A stretch of DNA of 64,000 nt from CALFXN01 sp937957815 (GTDB lineage Bacteria > Synergistota > Synergistia > Synergistales > Aminobacteriaceae): the NCBI GenBank assembly GCA_036788195.1, contig DAIQNX010000001.1, positions 1 through 64,000 on the forward strand, read 5' to 3'. A program made the position numbers and the translations under genes. This document shows, one piece after another, positions 42,547 to 51,468 of the stretch (position 1 is the stretch's first letter; every line of letters begins with the position of its first letter). Below the pieces are notes generated by a model, which saw only the letters and a list, made by a program, of their open reading frames with translations, was not told the origin of the DNA and searched no databases.

Positions 42547-43414
42547 GCCGCTTCTCTCCATGATCGTGATGATGTATGGATGTGCACTCTCCGGCCCACC
42601 CGTTTCGAATCTCAACTGCATGCCTTAATGCCGGTCGGACGGCATCGAACGATTGGACGGCTCCGCACTCACTTCCCGGGAATGAAAGAAGGATGCTTTT
42701 TCCGGAAACAAAACCACCGCATCTGGAAAGCATTGCCATCGGCGTGAAACGCATCGATTGAAGGCGTATCATCTCCCCGATCCCGGGAATTTCAAAATCC
42801 GAAAAAGCTCGTATGGTGTCCGGTGTTACATCACGGGATGAAAGTCCTGTCCCGCCGGTCGAGAGTATAAGAAGGATCCCCTCTCTCACCCATTGGCAAA
42901 GAGTTTCCCGTATCACATCGGCATCATCGGGAACGACATCGTAACGGACAACACAAAAGCCTTCTTCAGTACACTTTGTAATAAGAGCAGGGCCCGACAA
43001 ATCCATTCGTTCTCCGCAACTACCTTTATCACTGACTGTAAGGACACCGCACGGAACTCTTCGTTCGATGCTGCATCTGGCGGAAATTCCAAGAACCCCG
43101 GGGACACGCACAGATGCTTCATATCCTGGAACATCATCGCTTTGGAATTTCTTCAAATCCGAAAAACGCACCCGTGATCCCACAAATGCTATTTCAGAAT
43201 TTTCAACATCAATATCAGTCGAAAAACGTTCGAGAATGATAGAAGTCCTGTCCTCAGGCAAAAGTGATTTTGGAGTCGGAGGAAACAGACAGACGATGCA
43301 ATGAGAAAATGCATCTTTAAACATTTTTGAAAAATCAACAGCAAACGCCGGAATTCTTCCACCACGATAAATGGCAAGAACCCTCAATTTATTCGGCGTC
43401 ATCCTTATAGTCAT
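42536..43414 (-). CDS. MogA/MoaB-type molybdopterin adenylyltransferase with an unidentified N-terminal domain
   Basis: About 292 residues. Residues from about 125 to 265 are a MogA/MoaB domain (CGVLTVSDKGSCGERMDLSG, ILLILSTGGTGLSSRDVTPD, PGIGEMIRLQSM), which adenylates molybdopterin before metal insertion. The first 115 or so residues are an extra domain that I cannot place; such proteins are sometimes fused to MOSC domains, but the MOSC motifs are not clear here. Start candidates are GTG 43423, ATG 43414 and ATG 43402. It overlaps moaC, so moaA-moaC-mogA form one Moco unit. Confidence 0.8.
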   Translation of the reverse strand: MTIRMTPNKLRVLAIYRGGRIPAFAVDFSKMFKDAFSHCIVCLFPPTPKSLLPEDRTSIILERFSTDIDVENSEIAFVGSRVRFSDLKKFQSDDVPGYEASVRVPGVLGISARCSIERRVPCGVLTVSDKGSCGERMDLSGPALITKCTEEGFCVVRYDVVPDDADVIRETLCQWVREGILLILSTGGTGLSSRDVTPDTIRAFSDFEIPGIGEMIRLQSMRFTPMAMLSRCGGFVSGKSILLSFPGSECGAVQSFDAVRPALRHAVEIRNGWAGECTSIHHHDHGEKRHGR

Positions 43415-43874
43415 ACGATCCACTTTCTCCGCCCGACTTCGTAAGAAGGCGAACCCCCTCGATCGTCATTCCTTTACTGATCCCCTTACACATATCGTAA
43501 ACACACAAAGCTGCCTCAGCAACGCCCTGAAGAGCTTCCATCTCCACCCCAGTAACTTCCCTTGCCCGAACGACACATTCGATATACACTGCACATTTTT
43601 CCGGACAAAGAGAACATCGTACATTGACGGAGTCCAACCGGATCGGGTGAGATAAGGGTATTAACTCCGAAGTTCTCTTCGTTGCCATAATTCCGGCAAC
43701 CTCTGCAACTTTCAGGATATCTCCCTTTGGGGTATCGCCGCTAATGATGGCTTTCAATATCGACCTCGGAAGAATCACCCATCCTTCGGCTTTTGCCATA
43801 CGAGATGTCTCGGCCTTACCTCCGACATCGACCATGATCGGGTGTCCCTCAGAATCGATGTGCTTTCCAATCAC
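43389..43874 (-). CDS. moaC: Cyclic pyranopterin monophosphate synthase
   Basis: 161 residues, full length: MVDVGGKAETSRMAKAEG, MATKRTSELIPLSHPI, VEMEALQGVAEAALCVYDM and CKGISKGMTIE, which include the catalytic Lys and Asp. GTG start, seven bases after moaA, with a GGAGG upstream. Confidence 0.95.
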   Translation of the reverse strand: MIGKHIDSEGHPIMVDVGGKAETSRMAKAEGWVILPRSILKAIISGDTPKGDILKVAEVAGIMATKRTSELIPLSHPIRLDSVNVRCSLCPEKCAVYIECVVRAREVTGVEMEALQGVAEAALCVYDMCKGISKGMTIEGVRLLTKSGGESGSYDYKDDAE

Positions 43875-43880
43875 CGGAAT

Positions 43881-44849
43881 CTATCCTCCAATCCTCGACA
43901 CAGCAACTCCTCTATCCCCGTAGAATCCCTTTTTATCCGGCTTATGAAAAACAGCTTGAAAAATTCGTTCCGAAACAGTCGGATAATCCTCTTTTCTCAA
44001 TGGAGTGAGCACATCAAAAGCAAGAGAACTGAAAAGACATGGAAAGAGAAGTCCGGTGGATGAAAGTCGCAATCTGTTACAGGAAGCGCAAAAATGATCG
44101 CTTACAGCGGATATTACACCGATTGTCTGACCGGTCCTTTCATTGCGATAATATCTCGCAGGACCTGGGCACACAGACCGTTTCATTTTCTGAGGGATCC
44201 AAGCACCCCACTTATTCAGCAACCGCAAGAATTCCTCGGCTGAAACATAATTTCCTTCGTCCCAAACCCCTCGATTCGCAGGCATGAACTCAATAAAACG
44301 CAATAGTAAATTTTTATCTTTAGCATATTCAATAAGATCGTATGAACTTTTTTTATATGTGTTTTTTAGCAAAACAGAATTTATTTTAATTTCAGGAATG
44401 CTTCCGCATATACAATCAATTCCTGAGAGGACCTCGCTTAAATTTCCTCCTCTCGTTATTTCATTGAATTTATACGAAGACAAAGTATCAAGACTTATAT
44501 TAATTGAATTCAAGCCACTTTTTATAATTGCATAGTAATATTTATATAAAAAACTACCGTTAGTTGTTATGCTTACAATCAATCCGGGGAATTTAGATAT
44601 AAAAAAAGACAAAAAATCGATAAATCCTTTTCTGACAAGTGGCTCTCCGCCAGTAAAGCGTATTTTTTTAATTCCAAGCTCTAAAAAAATACTCGCTAAT
44701 TTTGTTATTTCTTCATAAGTTATTATTTTATCATGCGGCAACAAAGAAATTCCACTTTCAGACATACAGTATTGACATCGGTAATTACAGCGGTCAGTCA
44801 CTGATATTCTCAAATATTCAATAGATCGTCCTAACGTATCGATAAGCAT
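43881..44849 (-). CDS. moaA: GTP 3',8-cyclase (MoaA)
   Basis: 322 residues. Radical SAM enzyme that starts molybdenum-cofactor synthesis. Radical SAM cluster CNYRCQYCMSE near residue 22, GGEPLVRKG near 66, second cluster in CASCNRLRLSSTGLLFPC near 255, and the essential C-terminal Gly-Gly. The 3' third of the gene has the composition of its neighbours, but roughly 44285-44800 is far richer in A and T (44341-44400 has 12 G/C of 60; 44041-44100 has 28 of 60), with no break in the frame. First gene of the Moco set. Confidence 0.95.
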   Translation of the reverse strand: MLIDTLGRSIEYLRISVTDRCNYRCQYCMSESGISLLPHDKIITYEEITKLASIFLELGIKKIRFTGGEPLVRKGFIDFLSFFISKFPGLIVSITTNGSFLYKYYYAIIKSGLNSINISLDTLSSYKFNEITRGGNLSEVLSGIDCICGSIPEIKINSVLLKNTYKKSSYDLIEYAKDKNLLLRFIEFMPANRGVWDEGNYVSAEEFLRLLNKWGAWIPQKMKRSVCPGPARYYRNERTGQTIGVISAVSDHFCASCNRLRLSSTGLLFPCLFSSLAFDVLTPLRKEDYPTVSERIFQAVFHKPDKKGFYGDRGVAVSRIGG

Positions 44850-44907
44850 CGGTACGATCGCGCCTCCAATTTTTGCTTGGGGCTGAGGAAACCCATCAAA
44901 TATAAAG

Positions 44908-45708
44908 CTATTTTATTGGAACAACAAGAATGGGATATCCTTCTCTCATAAGAACTTGGGCTTGTTTTTCCGCACTTTTCCTCTCACTTCCGCAAACTAC
45001 AATCACGCGGTAATGTTTTTTTTCATGGACTACAGCTGAGGTAACAATAGTATTCCGACCTTTTTTGCGGACCTTTGCCTGTACGGATTGGGCAACGTCC
45101 TTTTCGGTAAAAGAGCCGACCTGCACCCCCCATTGTGCCGTAACCTGACTTTTTGCGGATTGTTTTTCTTCGTTCTTCGTTCTCGATGGTGATACCGGTG
45201 CGACATTTTTCTTTTCTTTCGCGTTATTCGCAACTATCGGCACATCACCGATTTTCCGTGTCTGTGCCGCAGAACTCTTTGAATTTCTCTTTCTCTGAAC
45301 GGTATTCGTTTTTATCGAAGCGTCTTCATCCATCCGCACTTTGTCAGATTCTTGTTTCCCAGATTTGGAATACGGCACAGCAAGAGCAGAAAGAGGGAGA
45401 GCGGTATTCTCTTTCTGGGCGGGGGAAAGCGACGGTATCGGCGGCGTGACTGTCGAAAAAACGGGTTGCTTGTCTGTAGACAAAGATCCATCCCGCATCG
45501 TAGGGAAAAGCACATTTGTTGTATGGAGCTTTTGTTCGGCAATCGCAACAGATTCATAATTTTGCGGTTTTGGTCCGGAGAGAAAAAAAAGCTTGATCCC
45601 CGCAACCAGAAGTCCTACCGCTACGAACCCGATAACTGGGAGCATCATATCTCCAAAAGGAATAAACGGCCGTTTATCTCTGTGCCGTTTGCTCTCGCGC
45701 AACGCCAT
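44908..45708 (-). CDS. SPOR-domain membrane protein
   Basis: 266 residues: short cytosolic basic start, one membrane helix (MMLPVIGFVAVGLLVAGI, about 20-38), a long Ser/Lys/Pro-rich periplasmic stretch, and a C-terminal SPOR domain (WGVQVGSFTEKDVAQSVQAK...HYRVIVVCG, about 192-266). SPOR domains bind denuded glycan at the septum, fitting its place after ftsZ. ATG 45708 has AGGAGG nine bases upstream. Confidence 0.85.
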   Translation of the reverse strand: MALRESKRHRDKRPFIPFGDMMLPVIGFVAVGLLVAGIKLFFLSGPKPQNYESVAIAEQKLHTTNVLFPTMRDGSLSTDKQPVFSTVTPPIPSLSPAQKENTALPLSALAVPYSKSGKQESDKVRMDEDASIKTNTVQRKRNSKSSAAQTRKIGDVPIVANNAKEKKNVAPVSPSRTKNEEKQSAKSQVTAQWGVQVGSFTEKDVAQSVQAKVRKKGRNTIVTSAVVHEKKHYRVIVVCGSERKSAEKQAQVLMREGYPILVVPIK

Positions 45709-45741
45709 CAAGAATCGCCTCCTATAGACGAAGCCAGAAAC

Positions 45742-45772
45742 AAAAAGACGGGGTTGAATAAATAACCCCGTC
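45742..45772 (-). terminator. Rho-independent terminator after ftsZ
   Basis: On the minus strand a 9-bp stem (45764-45772 with 45747-45755) is followed by five T (45746-45742). It closes the mraZ-ftsZ cluster, so the SPOR gene and the Moco genes beyond it probably depend on read-through or their own promoter. Confidence 0.85.
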
Positions 45773-45790
45773 CTTCTCCGTCACCACAGA

Positions 45791-46936
45791 TTACTTCGCT
45801 GCCTTCTGGCTTCTCCGGATAATCGACGGGACGTCATACGGCGTTTTTGGCACACCACTTACGGTAAAAAGATCTTCGTCCTGAGGCGTAAGTATATCGG
45901 CTTCTTCAAGAATAACCCCTCCGGATCGCCCTCTGTGGTTCGTCCTGAGCCCCGCATTTTTTTTCTCCTTCTCAGTCGTGAACCCTGTTGCAATGACTGT
46001 AATACGAATTTTGTCCTGCAGAGCCGCATCTATCGTATGACCCCAGATTACCAAAGCGTCGTCATCCGATACGTTACGGATGATCTCAGCAGCTTGCTGG
46101 ATCTCAAGTATCTTGACATCTTCGCCGCCGGTGACGTTAAATAGAATACCCTTCGCACCTTTCATCGGTGTTGACATCAACGGGCTCCGCAAGGCAGCTT
46201 CCGCTGCTTCCTGCGCACGCTTCTCTCCCTGCCCTTCACCGATACCCATAATAGCCGACCCTGCCTTCATCATTACCGTTTTCACGTCGGCAAAGTCAAC
46301 ATTTATGAGCCCAGGCTTGAGAATGAGATCTGTCACTCCCTGAACCGCCTGGCGAAGGACTTCATCAGCAAGCTTGAACGAATCAATCAATGAAAGATTC
46401 TTATCGGCAATAGCAAGAAGTTTATCGTTCTCAACAACGAGAAGGGCATCGACTTTTTCCTTAAGCACCGCGATTCCTTTTCTCGCTTGTTCATTCCGTT
46501 GGTTCTGTTCGAAGAAGAATGGCGTTGTGACAACAGCGACGACTAGAGCTCCAATCGACTTCGAAACCTCAGCAATTATTGGAGTAGCCCCCGTTCCCGT
46601 CCCGCCTCCCATACCTGCGGTAAGGAAAACCATGTCCGCACCAGTCACAGCGCTCTTAATTTCATCTAAAGATTCCTTCGCGGCACTTGCACCCACCTCG
46701 GGGTCTGCCCCTGCCCCGTGGCCACGCGTGCCTTCTTTTCCAAGAATGATTCTCGTTTTCGCTTCAGAGAGACCTAACGCCGCAATATCAGTATTCGCAG
46801 CAATGAAATGGACTCCGTCAACACCACTCCGTATGATGTGATTGAGAGCATTACCACCTCCGCCCCCAATACCGATCACTTTTATTTCTTCGCGCCGTGG
46901 CTTAGATGAGTCGCTCATCTGAAATACCTGTTCCAT
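45791..46936 (-). CDS. ftsZ: Cell division protein FtsZ
   Basis: 381 residues. Tubulin-like GTPase of the division ring: IGIGGGGGNALN at the N-terminus, tubulin signature GMGGGTGTGATP near residue 110, NVDFADVKTVM near 210, and the C-terminal peptide YDVPSIIRR that contacts FtsA. ATG 46936 follows GGGAGG by eight bases. Confidence 0.97.
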   Translation of the reverse strand: MEQVFQMSDSSKPRREEIKVIGIGGGGGNALNHIIRSGVDGVHFIAANTDIAALGLSEAKTRIILGKEGTRGHGAGADPEVGASAAKESLDEIKSAVTGADMVFLTAGMGGGTGTGATPIIAEVSKSIGALVVAVVTTPFFFEQNQRNEQARKGIAVLKEKVDALLVVENDKLLAIADKNLSLIDSFKLADEVLRQAVQGVTDLILKPGLINVDFADVKTVMMKAGSAIMGIGEGQGEKRAQEAAEAALRSPLMSTPMKGAKGILFNVTGGEDVKILEIQQAAEIIRNVSDDDALVIWGHTIDAALQDKIRITVIATGFTTEKEKKNAGLRTNHRGRSGGVILEEADILTPQDEDLFTVSGVPKTPYDVPSIIRRSQKAAK

Positions 46937-46972
46937 TCAAGGTCCTCCCTGTTTGAATTAAAACATTACAAA

Positions 46973-48307
46973 CTAAAACAATTCCTTTGCGGCCTGAACG
47001 ATCTTTTCAAAAAGATTTCTGAAAACGGGAGCCTTAACAGCAGACGGCGTTTTGGTATTCCTGACCGATTGGCGGAAAGCACCGACATTTCCTCCTTTGA
47101 GCTGACTAACCGGGGTCTCGATAAAACGATATGGATTCCGTTCTCTCGACATTATATATCGAACAATACCCGCCGCAGATGTATACTCAGAATCATTCCG
47201 CCCAGGCGGCATTTGATAGATATCCAAAGGTTCGGCTATACGTACCGGAAGACTAAGAAGATCCGAAACAAGCTGATCAATCCCCTGAGTCTTTGCAACT
47301 CCACCAGAAAGCACAATTCCCGCCGGGAAAAGATGTACATTGAATTCACTCATATGGTGCGTTACGTGTTCCGTCAGCAGCTCTTCGAAGCGGCACGCAA
47401 TAACTTCACGCGCTTCAGATAGACTGAAGCTTTTAACCCGCCCGCGGACCTCCATATCCAAATCGTCATCGTTCGAATCCTCGTCATCGAGAGAAATATG
47501 TTTCTTTATCTCTTCGGCCTTACTGATAGGAATCTTCATGACGTATGCCAGATCATTCGTTATATGATCTCCACCAATTGGTATCATAGCCAATTTTACA
47601 GGGCGACCGTCGGCAAAAAGAGCAACCCCGGTCGTACCTCCTCCAATACACAAAGAAATCACACCGGCACGTGTCTCCTCTTCGGTAAGGGCACCTAAAG
47701 AACTTGCAAGTGGTTTTATAACCAAGCCGCTCACAGAAACTCCTGCAGTTTCGACGCAATTTATTATATTCTGAACTACGGTAGTCGGAACGATTACAGA
47801 CTGCAACTCAATTTCCAGTCGAATCCCTGTCATGCCAAGGGGATCATCAATCCCGGTATTTCCATCAATCGAGTATTTTACAGGAATTGTATGCAATGTA
47901 ACCCTGTTTTGGGGAATAGAGAGTTCACTCTGAGCAGCTTCAATAACTCTTTCAACATCCGAAATCTCAACTTGTCTCGGAGTACGTCCTAAAGAAACCA
48001 TGCCACGGGACATCACACTGGCAGCGTCAATGCCACTAAAAGCCACCGTAGCGTCGGTGATTTCAAAACCAACCATATTCTCTGCGTCTTTTACTGCAAG
48101 ACGAACAGACCGAACCGCCTGCTCCAGATTAACAATAAGGCCTTTTCGAATTCCTTGTGACTGCGAATATCCAATTCCAATAATCTGGGCATCCTGAAAA
48201 CGGGGATCTCTCTCGGCAACGACAACTGCAATCTTACTCGTCCCAAGATCAAGACCCACTAGCATTTCGGGTTCAGTATTCACTAGATCCCCGCTCCCTT
48301 CAAGCAT
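46973..48307 (-). CDS. ftsA: Cell division protein FtsA
   Basis: 444 residues. Actin-like membrane tether of FtsZ: VGLDLGTSKIAVVVAE near residue 17, GGGTTGVALFADGRPV near 215, PAGIVLSGGVAKTQGI near 335, and a C-terminal amphipathic helix (NLFEKIVQAAKELF). Confidence 0.95.
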   Translation of the reverse strand: MLEGSGDLVNTEPEMLVGLDLGTSKIAVVVAERDPRFQDAQIIGIGYSQSQGIRKGLIVNLEQAVRSVRLAVKDAENMVGFEITDATVAFSGIDAASVMSRGMVSLGRTPRQVEISDVERVIEAAQSELSIPQNRVTLHTIPVKYSIDGNTGIDDPLGMTGIRLEIELQSVIVPTTVVQNIINCVETAGVSVSGLVIKPLASSLGALTEEETRAGVISLCIGGGTTGVALFADGRPVKLAMIPIGGDHITNDLAYVMKIPISKAEEIKKHISLDDEDSNDDDLDMEVRGRVKSFSLSEAREVIACRFEELLTEHVTHHMSEFNVHLFPAGIVLSGGVAKTQGIDQLVSDLLSLPVRIAEPLDIYQMPPGRNDSEYTSAAGIVRYIMSRERNPYRFIETPVSQLKGGNVGAFRQSVRNTKTPSAVKAPVFRNLFEKIVQAAKELF

Positions 48308-48309
48308 AC

Positions 48310-49113
48310 CTATAAATCATCGGAGACTGATTTCACTACTATTTTATCCTGGTACGTCGCGTCTATTATACTTTTTTTCCCCGCCCCTCGCACACTCTGA
48401 AGGACGTCATCAACTGCGACCATTCTCTCATTCATACCTTCGGCATTTCCGTCAAGGATAAGTTTCGTTCCTTTTAGTTCTCCTCCCAAAGCAATAACAA
48501 ATATATATTTTCCAGCTCTTCTCTCAAGTAGCAAATCTTCAGCAAATTTATACCATTCATGCAGAGAAAAGCATTTCTTCCAATACTTGAATAAAGTTAT
48601 TGGCAAATTTGAGGAATAAACTTTATCTTTCCTTGTCGAATCTCCTTGAATTGGCGAAGGAAACGTATCAGAAATATGCCAATAAACTCCATATAAATTA
48701 TCAAAAAAATTCATTTCTTTATTTAGGGGGTGATCAATAAACCATATTGCATCATCATCGCTAACAAAAAAAATATTATTATTCCATTTTACAGTAATTA
48801 GTACATTTCTTTGTTTTTCGCTAATAATAAACTTAAAGAAATTTAAGCGTTCTAGTTGTATGCAAGTAGGAATAGTTTCTTCAAATTTTATTTTTAAATT
48901 ATTCCAATATAAAAAAAAGAACGGTGAATACCTAATTGCTAAAGGATTTAAATATTCCCAAAAAAATTTTTCACCTGATTTATTAATAAAATTTAACCTA
49001 TTTAAATTTAAAGAAAAAAATAAATAGTTAGACTCTGTAGAAATTATGATACCAAAGAAAAAGGAAATCATAAAATATATTTTTCCAGAAAATATTTTTT
49101 TTCTACTATCCAC
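48310..49113 (-). CDS. ftsQ: Divergent FtsQ/DivIB-position protein
   Basis: 267 residues: a short cytosolic start, one membrane helix (about 11-32), then a periplasmic part. The first 160 residues are crowded with Phe, Ile, Asn and Lys; the C-terminal 100 are more ordinary (YKFAEDLLLERRAGKYIFVIAL, KLILDGN). I see no firm sequence motif for POTRA/FtsQ. The call rests on its place between murB and ftsA, where ftsQ belongs, its topology and its length. Confidence 0.65.
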   Translation of the reverse strand: MDSRKKIFSGKIYFMISFFFGIIISTESNYLFFSLNLNRLNFINKSGEKFFWEYLNPLAIRYSPFFFLYWNNLKIKFEETIPTCIQLERLNFFKFIISEKQRNVLITVKWNNNIFFVSDDDAIWFIDHPLNKEMNFFDNLYGVYWHISDTFPSPIQGDSTRKDKVYSSNLPITLFKYWKKCFSLHEWYKFAEDLLLERRAGKYIFVIALGGELKGTKLILDGNAEGMNERMVAVDDVLQSVRGAGKKSIIDATYQDKIVVKSVSDDL

Positions 49114-50026
49114 CTATAATTTTCACCTCTAGTTCAAGAAATACCCCAGACTCTTCAAAAACTCTTTTTCTACATATCTCAATAAGACTCAGAATGTCAG
49201 AAAAAGTCGCATTCCCATCATTTATTATGAAATTTGCGTGTTGATCAGAAATTACTGCACCACCAAATCTTAGGCCCTTACATTTATATAAATCAAGAAG
49301 ACGTCCAGCACTATCATTTGGCGGATTTTTAAATATACATCCAGCACTTTTTATTAAAAGATTAGGTTGATTATTTCTTTGTTTTAAAAAGTAAACATAC
49401 TTATTTTTTACTTCCTCAGTTTTGTTCAAAAAACACAAATTAAACGAACACGATAATATAATCCTATTATTTAAACTTAAATTTGAGTATCTATACGCAT
49501 AATTGATGTCATCTTTCTTAAGCAAAATCCTTTCGCCAGATAATTCAAGTACTTCCACCCAAGAAACAATATCACAAATCCCCAGCCCTTGCGCTCCAGC
49601 ATTTCCTGCTAGAGCTCCACCAACAGTACCTGGAATACCAGCCATAAACTCTCCGCCAGAGATATTATTTTTTATCATTCCTCGGACAAAATCCCGCAAT
49701 GGATACCCTGCTTCAATCATAATCGAAGCTTCTCGGTTTTTCGAACTCCAGTTCGATTTGACAAGTTTTTCGGTGGACATGACACAAGCCGGTAAAAAGT
49801 CATTTGAGAAAAGAACGTTACTTCCAGCGCCTAAAACAAAAATTTTAAAAAAATTATCTTTCTGGATGTTGCGTAATTTTATAATATCCTCAACACTGTG
49901 AGGTATCACAAATAACTGTGCAATACAATCGATACCAATCGTATTTTTATTCTTTAAATTAAAATTTCTATATATATCGGCCGATATGTATTTTTCCATA
50001 CTTCGAAGCAAGTTATTTACATTCAT
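49106..50026 (-). CDS. murB: UDP-N-acetylenolpyruvoylglucosamine reductase
   Basis: 306 residues. FAD enzyme that makes UDP-MurNAc from the MurA product. FVLGAGSNVLF near residue 65, GIPGTVGGALAGNAGAQG near 130, SAGCIFKNPPNDSAGRLLD near 227 and HANFIINDGNATFSDI. The proton-donating position (usually Ser in AGS) reads Cys in SAGCIFKNP. It overlaps ftsQ by 8 bp. Confidence 0.95.
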   Translation of the reverse strand: MNVNNLLRSMEKYISADIYRNFNLKNKNTIGIDCIAQLFVIPHSVEDIIKLRNIQKDNFFKIFVLGAGSNVLFSNDFLPACVMSTEKLVKSNWSSKNREASIMIEAGYPLRDFVRGMIKNNISGGEFMAGIPGTVGGALAGNAGAQGLGICDIVSWVEVLELSGERILLKKDDINYAYRYSNLSLNNRIILSCSFNLCFLNKTEEVKNKYVYFLKQRNNQPNLLIKSAGCIFKNPPNDSAGRLLDLYKCKGLRFGGAVISDQHANFIINDGNATFSDILSLIEICRKRVFEESGVFLELEVKIIGG

Positions 50027-50028
50027 AA

Positions 50029-51441
50029 CTAATTAACAAAGCAACTCATTAGCTCTAAATATTTTTCACCTATCGATACGACATCACCAGCACCTATTGT
50101 TAATATAATATCATCTTTATCTACAATATTTTGAAGAATTTCAACTGCAATTTCACTGGATCCACAAAGAAACCATTTTTTTGACCATTCTGGACGCATT
50201 TGAACAATAAGCGAAGAAGAAACTCCATCAAGAGGTTCTTCATCTGCCGGATAAATTGGTAACAACAAAACTCTATCAGAAAAAGATAATGAATCAGCAA
50301 AATCTCTATATAGAGCTGCCGTACGTGTATATCTATGTGGCTGAAAGACAGTCACTACCTTTCTCGTGGGGAACATTTGCCGTAAGGCTCGAAGCGTCGC
50401 CGATATTTCGCGAGGATGATGTCCATAATCATCATACACTAAAATATCTTTAAATCTACCGGTCAATTGAAGACGTCGCTTAGCACCTTTAAATTCTTTA
50501 AGAGTATTCCTTATAATATCAAAAGGAATTCCCATTTTATATGCAACAATTCGAGATGCCAGAGCATTCAATATATTATGGTCGCCGGATACGGATAACT
50601 CAATCTCCCCTTCGGATTTTCCGTTATGAACAATCGAAAATCTTACTCCACCGCCTTGCAGATGCACTACATTCTCTGCTCCCCAATCCCAAGCATCACC
50701 CCAGCCATATGTAACGGCATGGCAATTATTGATATTTTTATCTAGTAACATGCATAATCCCTTATCTTCGCCACAAAGAATAACACTGCCGCCAATTTTA
50801 ATGTTATTGATGTACCTTAAAAATGCATCTAGAACGCAGCTAAAATTTGGATACTGGTTTACATGATCCCAATCAGCATTTGTAATAACAGAAATGTAAG
50901 GATGAAATTTTTCAAAAGATCCATCGCTTTCATCTAGCTCGGCTACCATGGTTTTGCCATAACCCAACTTTGCATTAACTCCGATATCACATAATTCTCC
51001 ACCTATCGCTAAAGTCGGATCCAATCCTGCATTCTCAAACAACATGCCTATCATGGATGAGGTAGTTGTTTTTCCATGAGTACCAGCTATTCCCACACCC
51101 ATTTTCATATCAAAAATCCAGCTTAGCACTTCTCCTCGCTTAGCTATTGTTATATTACTTTTTTTTGCTTCTTCAAGCTCTTCATTTTCAAGTGGTATAG
51201 CACTACTATAAATTAAAAGGTCAGGTTTAAATTTATGAATATGACTTCGCCTATGACCTAATTCGAAAAAAACCCCTTCCCTTGTCACTTTTTCTACATA
51301 AGAAGTATAACTAACATCACAACCACTCACCAAAAATCCAAGTTCTTTTAATAATATTGCAAGTCCACTCATCCCAGCTCCACCAACACCTAATAAATGA
51401 ATCGACTTAATATTATTAAAATTTTCATGGAGTCTTTCCAA
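50029..51441 (-). CDS. murC: UDP-N-acetylmuramate-L-alanine ligase
   Basis: 470 residues. LLGVGGAGMSGLAILLKELG at the N-terminus, ATP loop GIAGTHGKTTTSSMIG near 112, ITNADWDHVNQYPNF near 185, and VYDDYGHHPREISATL near 335. TTG 51441 is the only start that keeps the Gly-rich loop at a normal distance. Confidence 0.96.
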   Translation of the reverse strand: MERLHENFNNIKSIHLLGVGGAGMSGLAILLKELGFLVSGCDVSYTSYVEKVTREGVFFELGHRRSHIHKFKPDLLIYSSAIPLENEELEEAKKSNITIAKRGEVLSWIFDMKMGVGIAGTHGKTTTSSMIGMLFENAGLDPTLAIGGELCDIGVNAKLGYGKTMVAELDESDGSFEKFHPYISVITNADWDHVNQYPNFSCVLDAFLRYINNIKIGGSVILCGEDKGLCMLLDKNINNCHAVTYGWGDAWDWGAENVVHLQGGGVRFSIVHNGKSEGEIELSVSGDHNILNALASRIVAYKMGIPFDIIRNTLKEFKGAKRRLQLTGRFKDILVYDDYGHHPREISATLRALRQMFPTRKVVTVFQPHRYTRTAALYRDFADSLSFSDRVLLLPIYPADEEPLDGVSSSLIVQMRPEWSKKWFLCGSSEIAVEILQNIVDKDDIILTIGAGDVVSIGEKYLELMSCFVN

Positions 51442-51468
51442 GAAAATAGACTCTCCCTTCGAAAAAAT

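Noticed and set aside
47472..47480. GTTCGAATC, similar to a tRNA T-loop
   Set aside because: It lies in the ftsA coding frame and has no cloverleaf arms around it.
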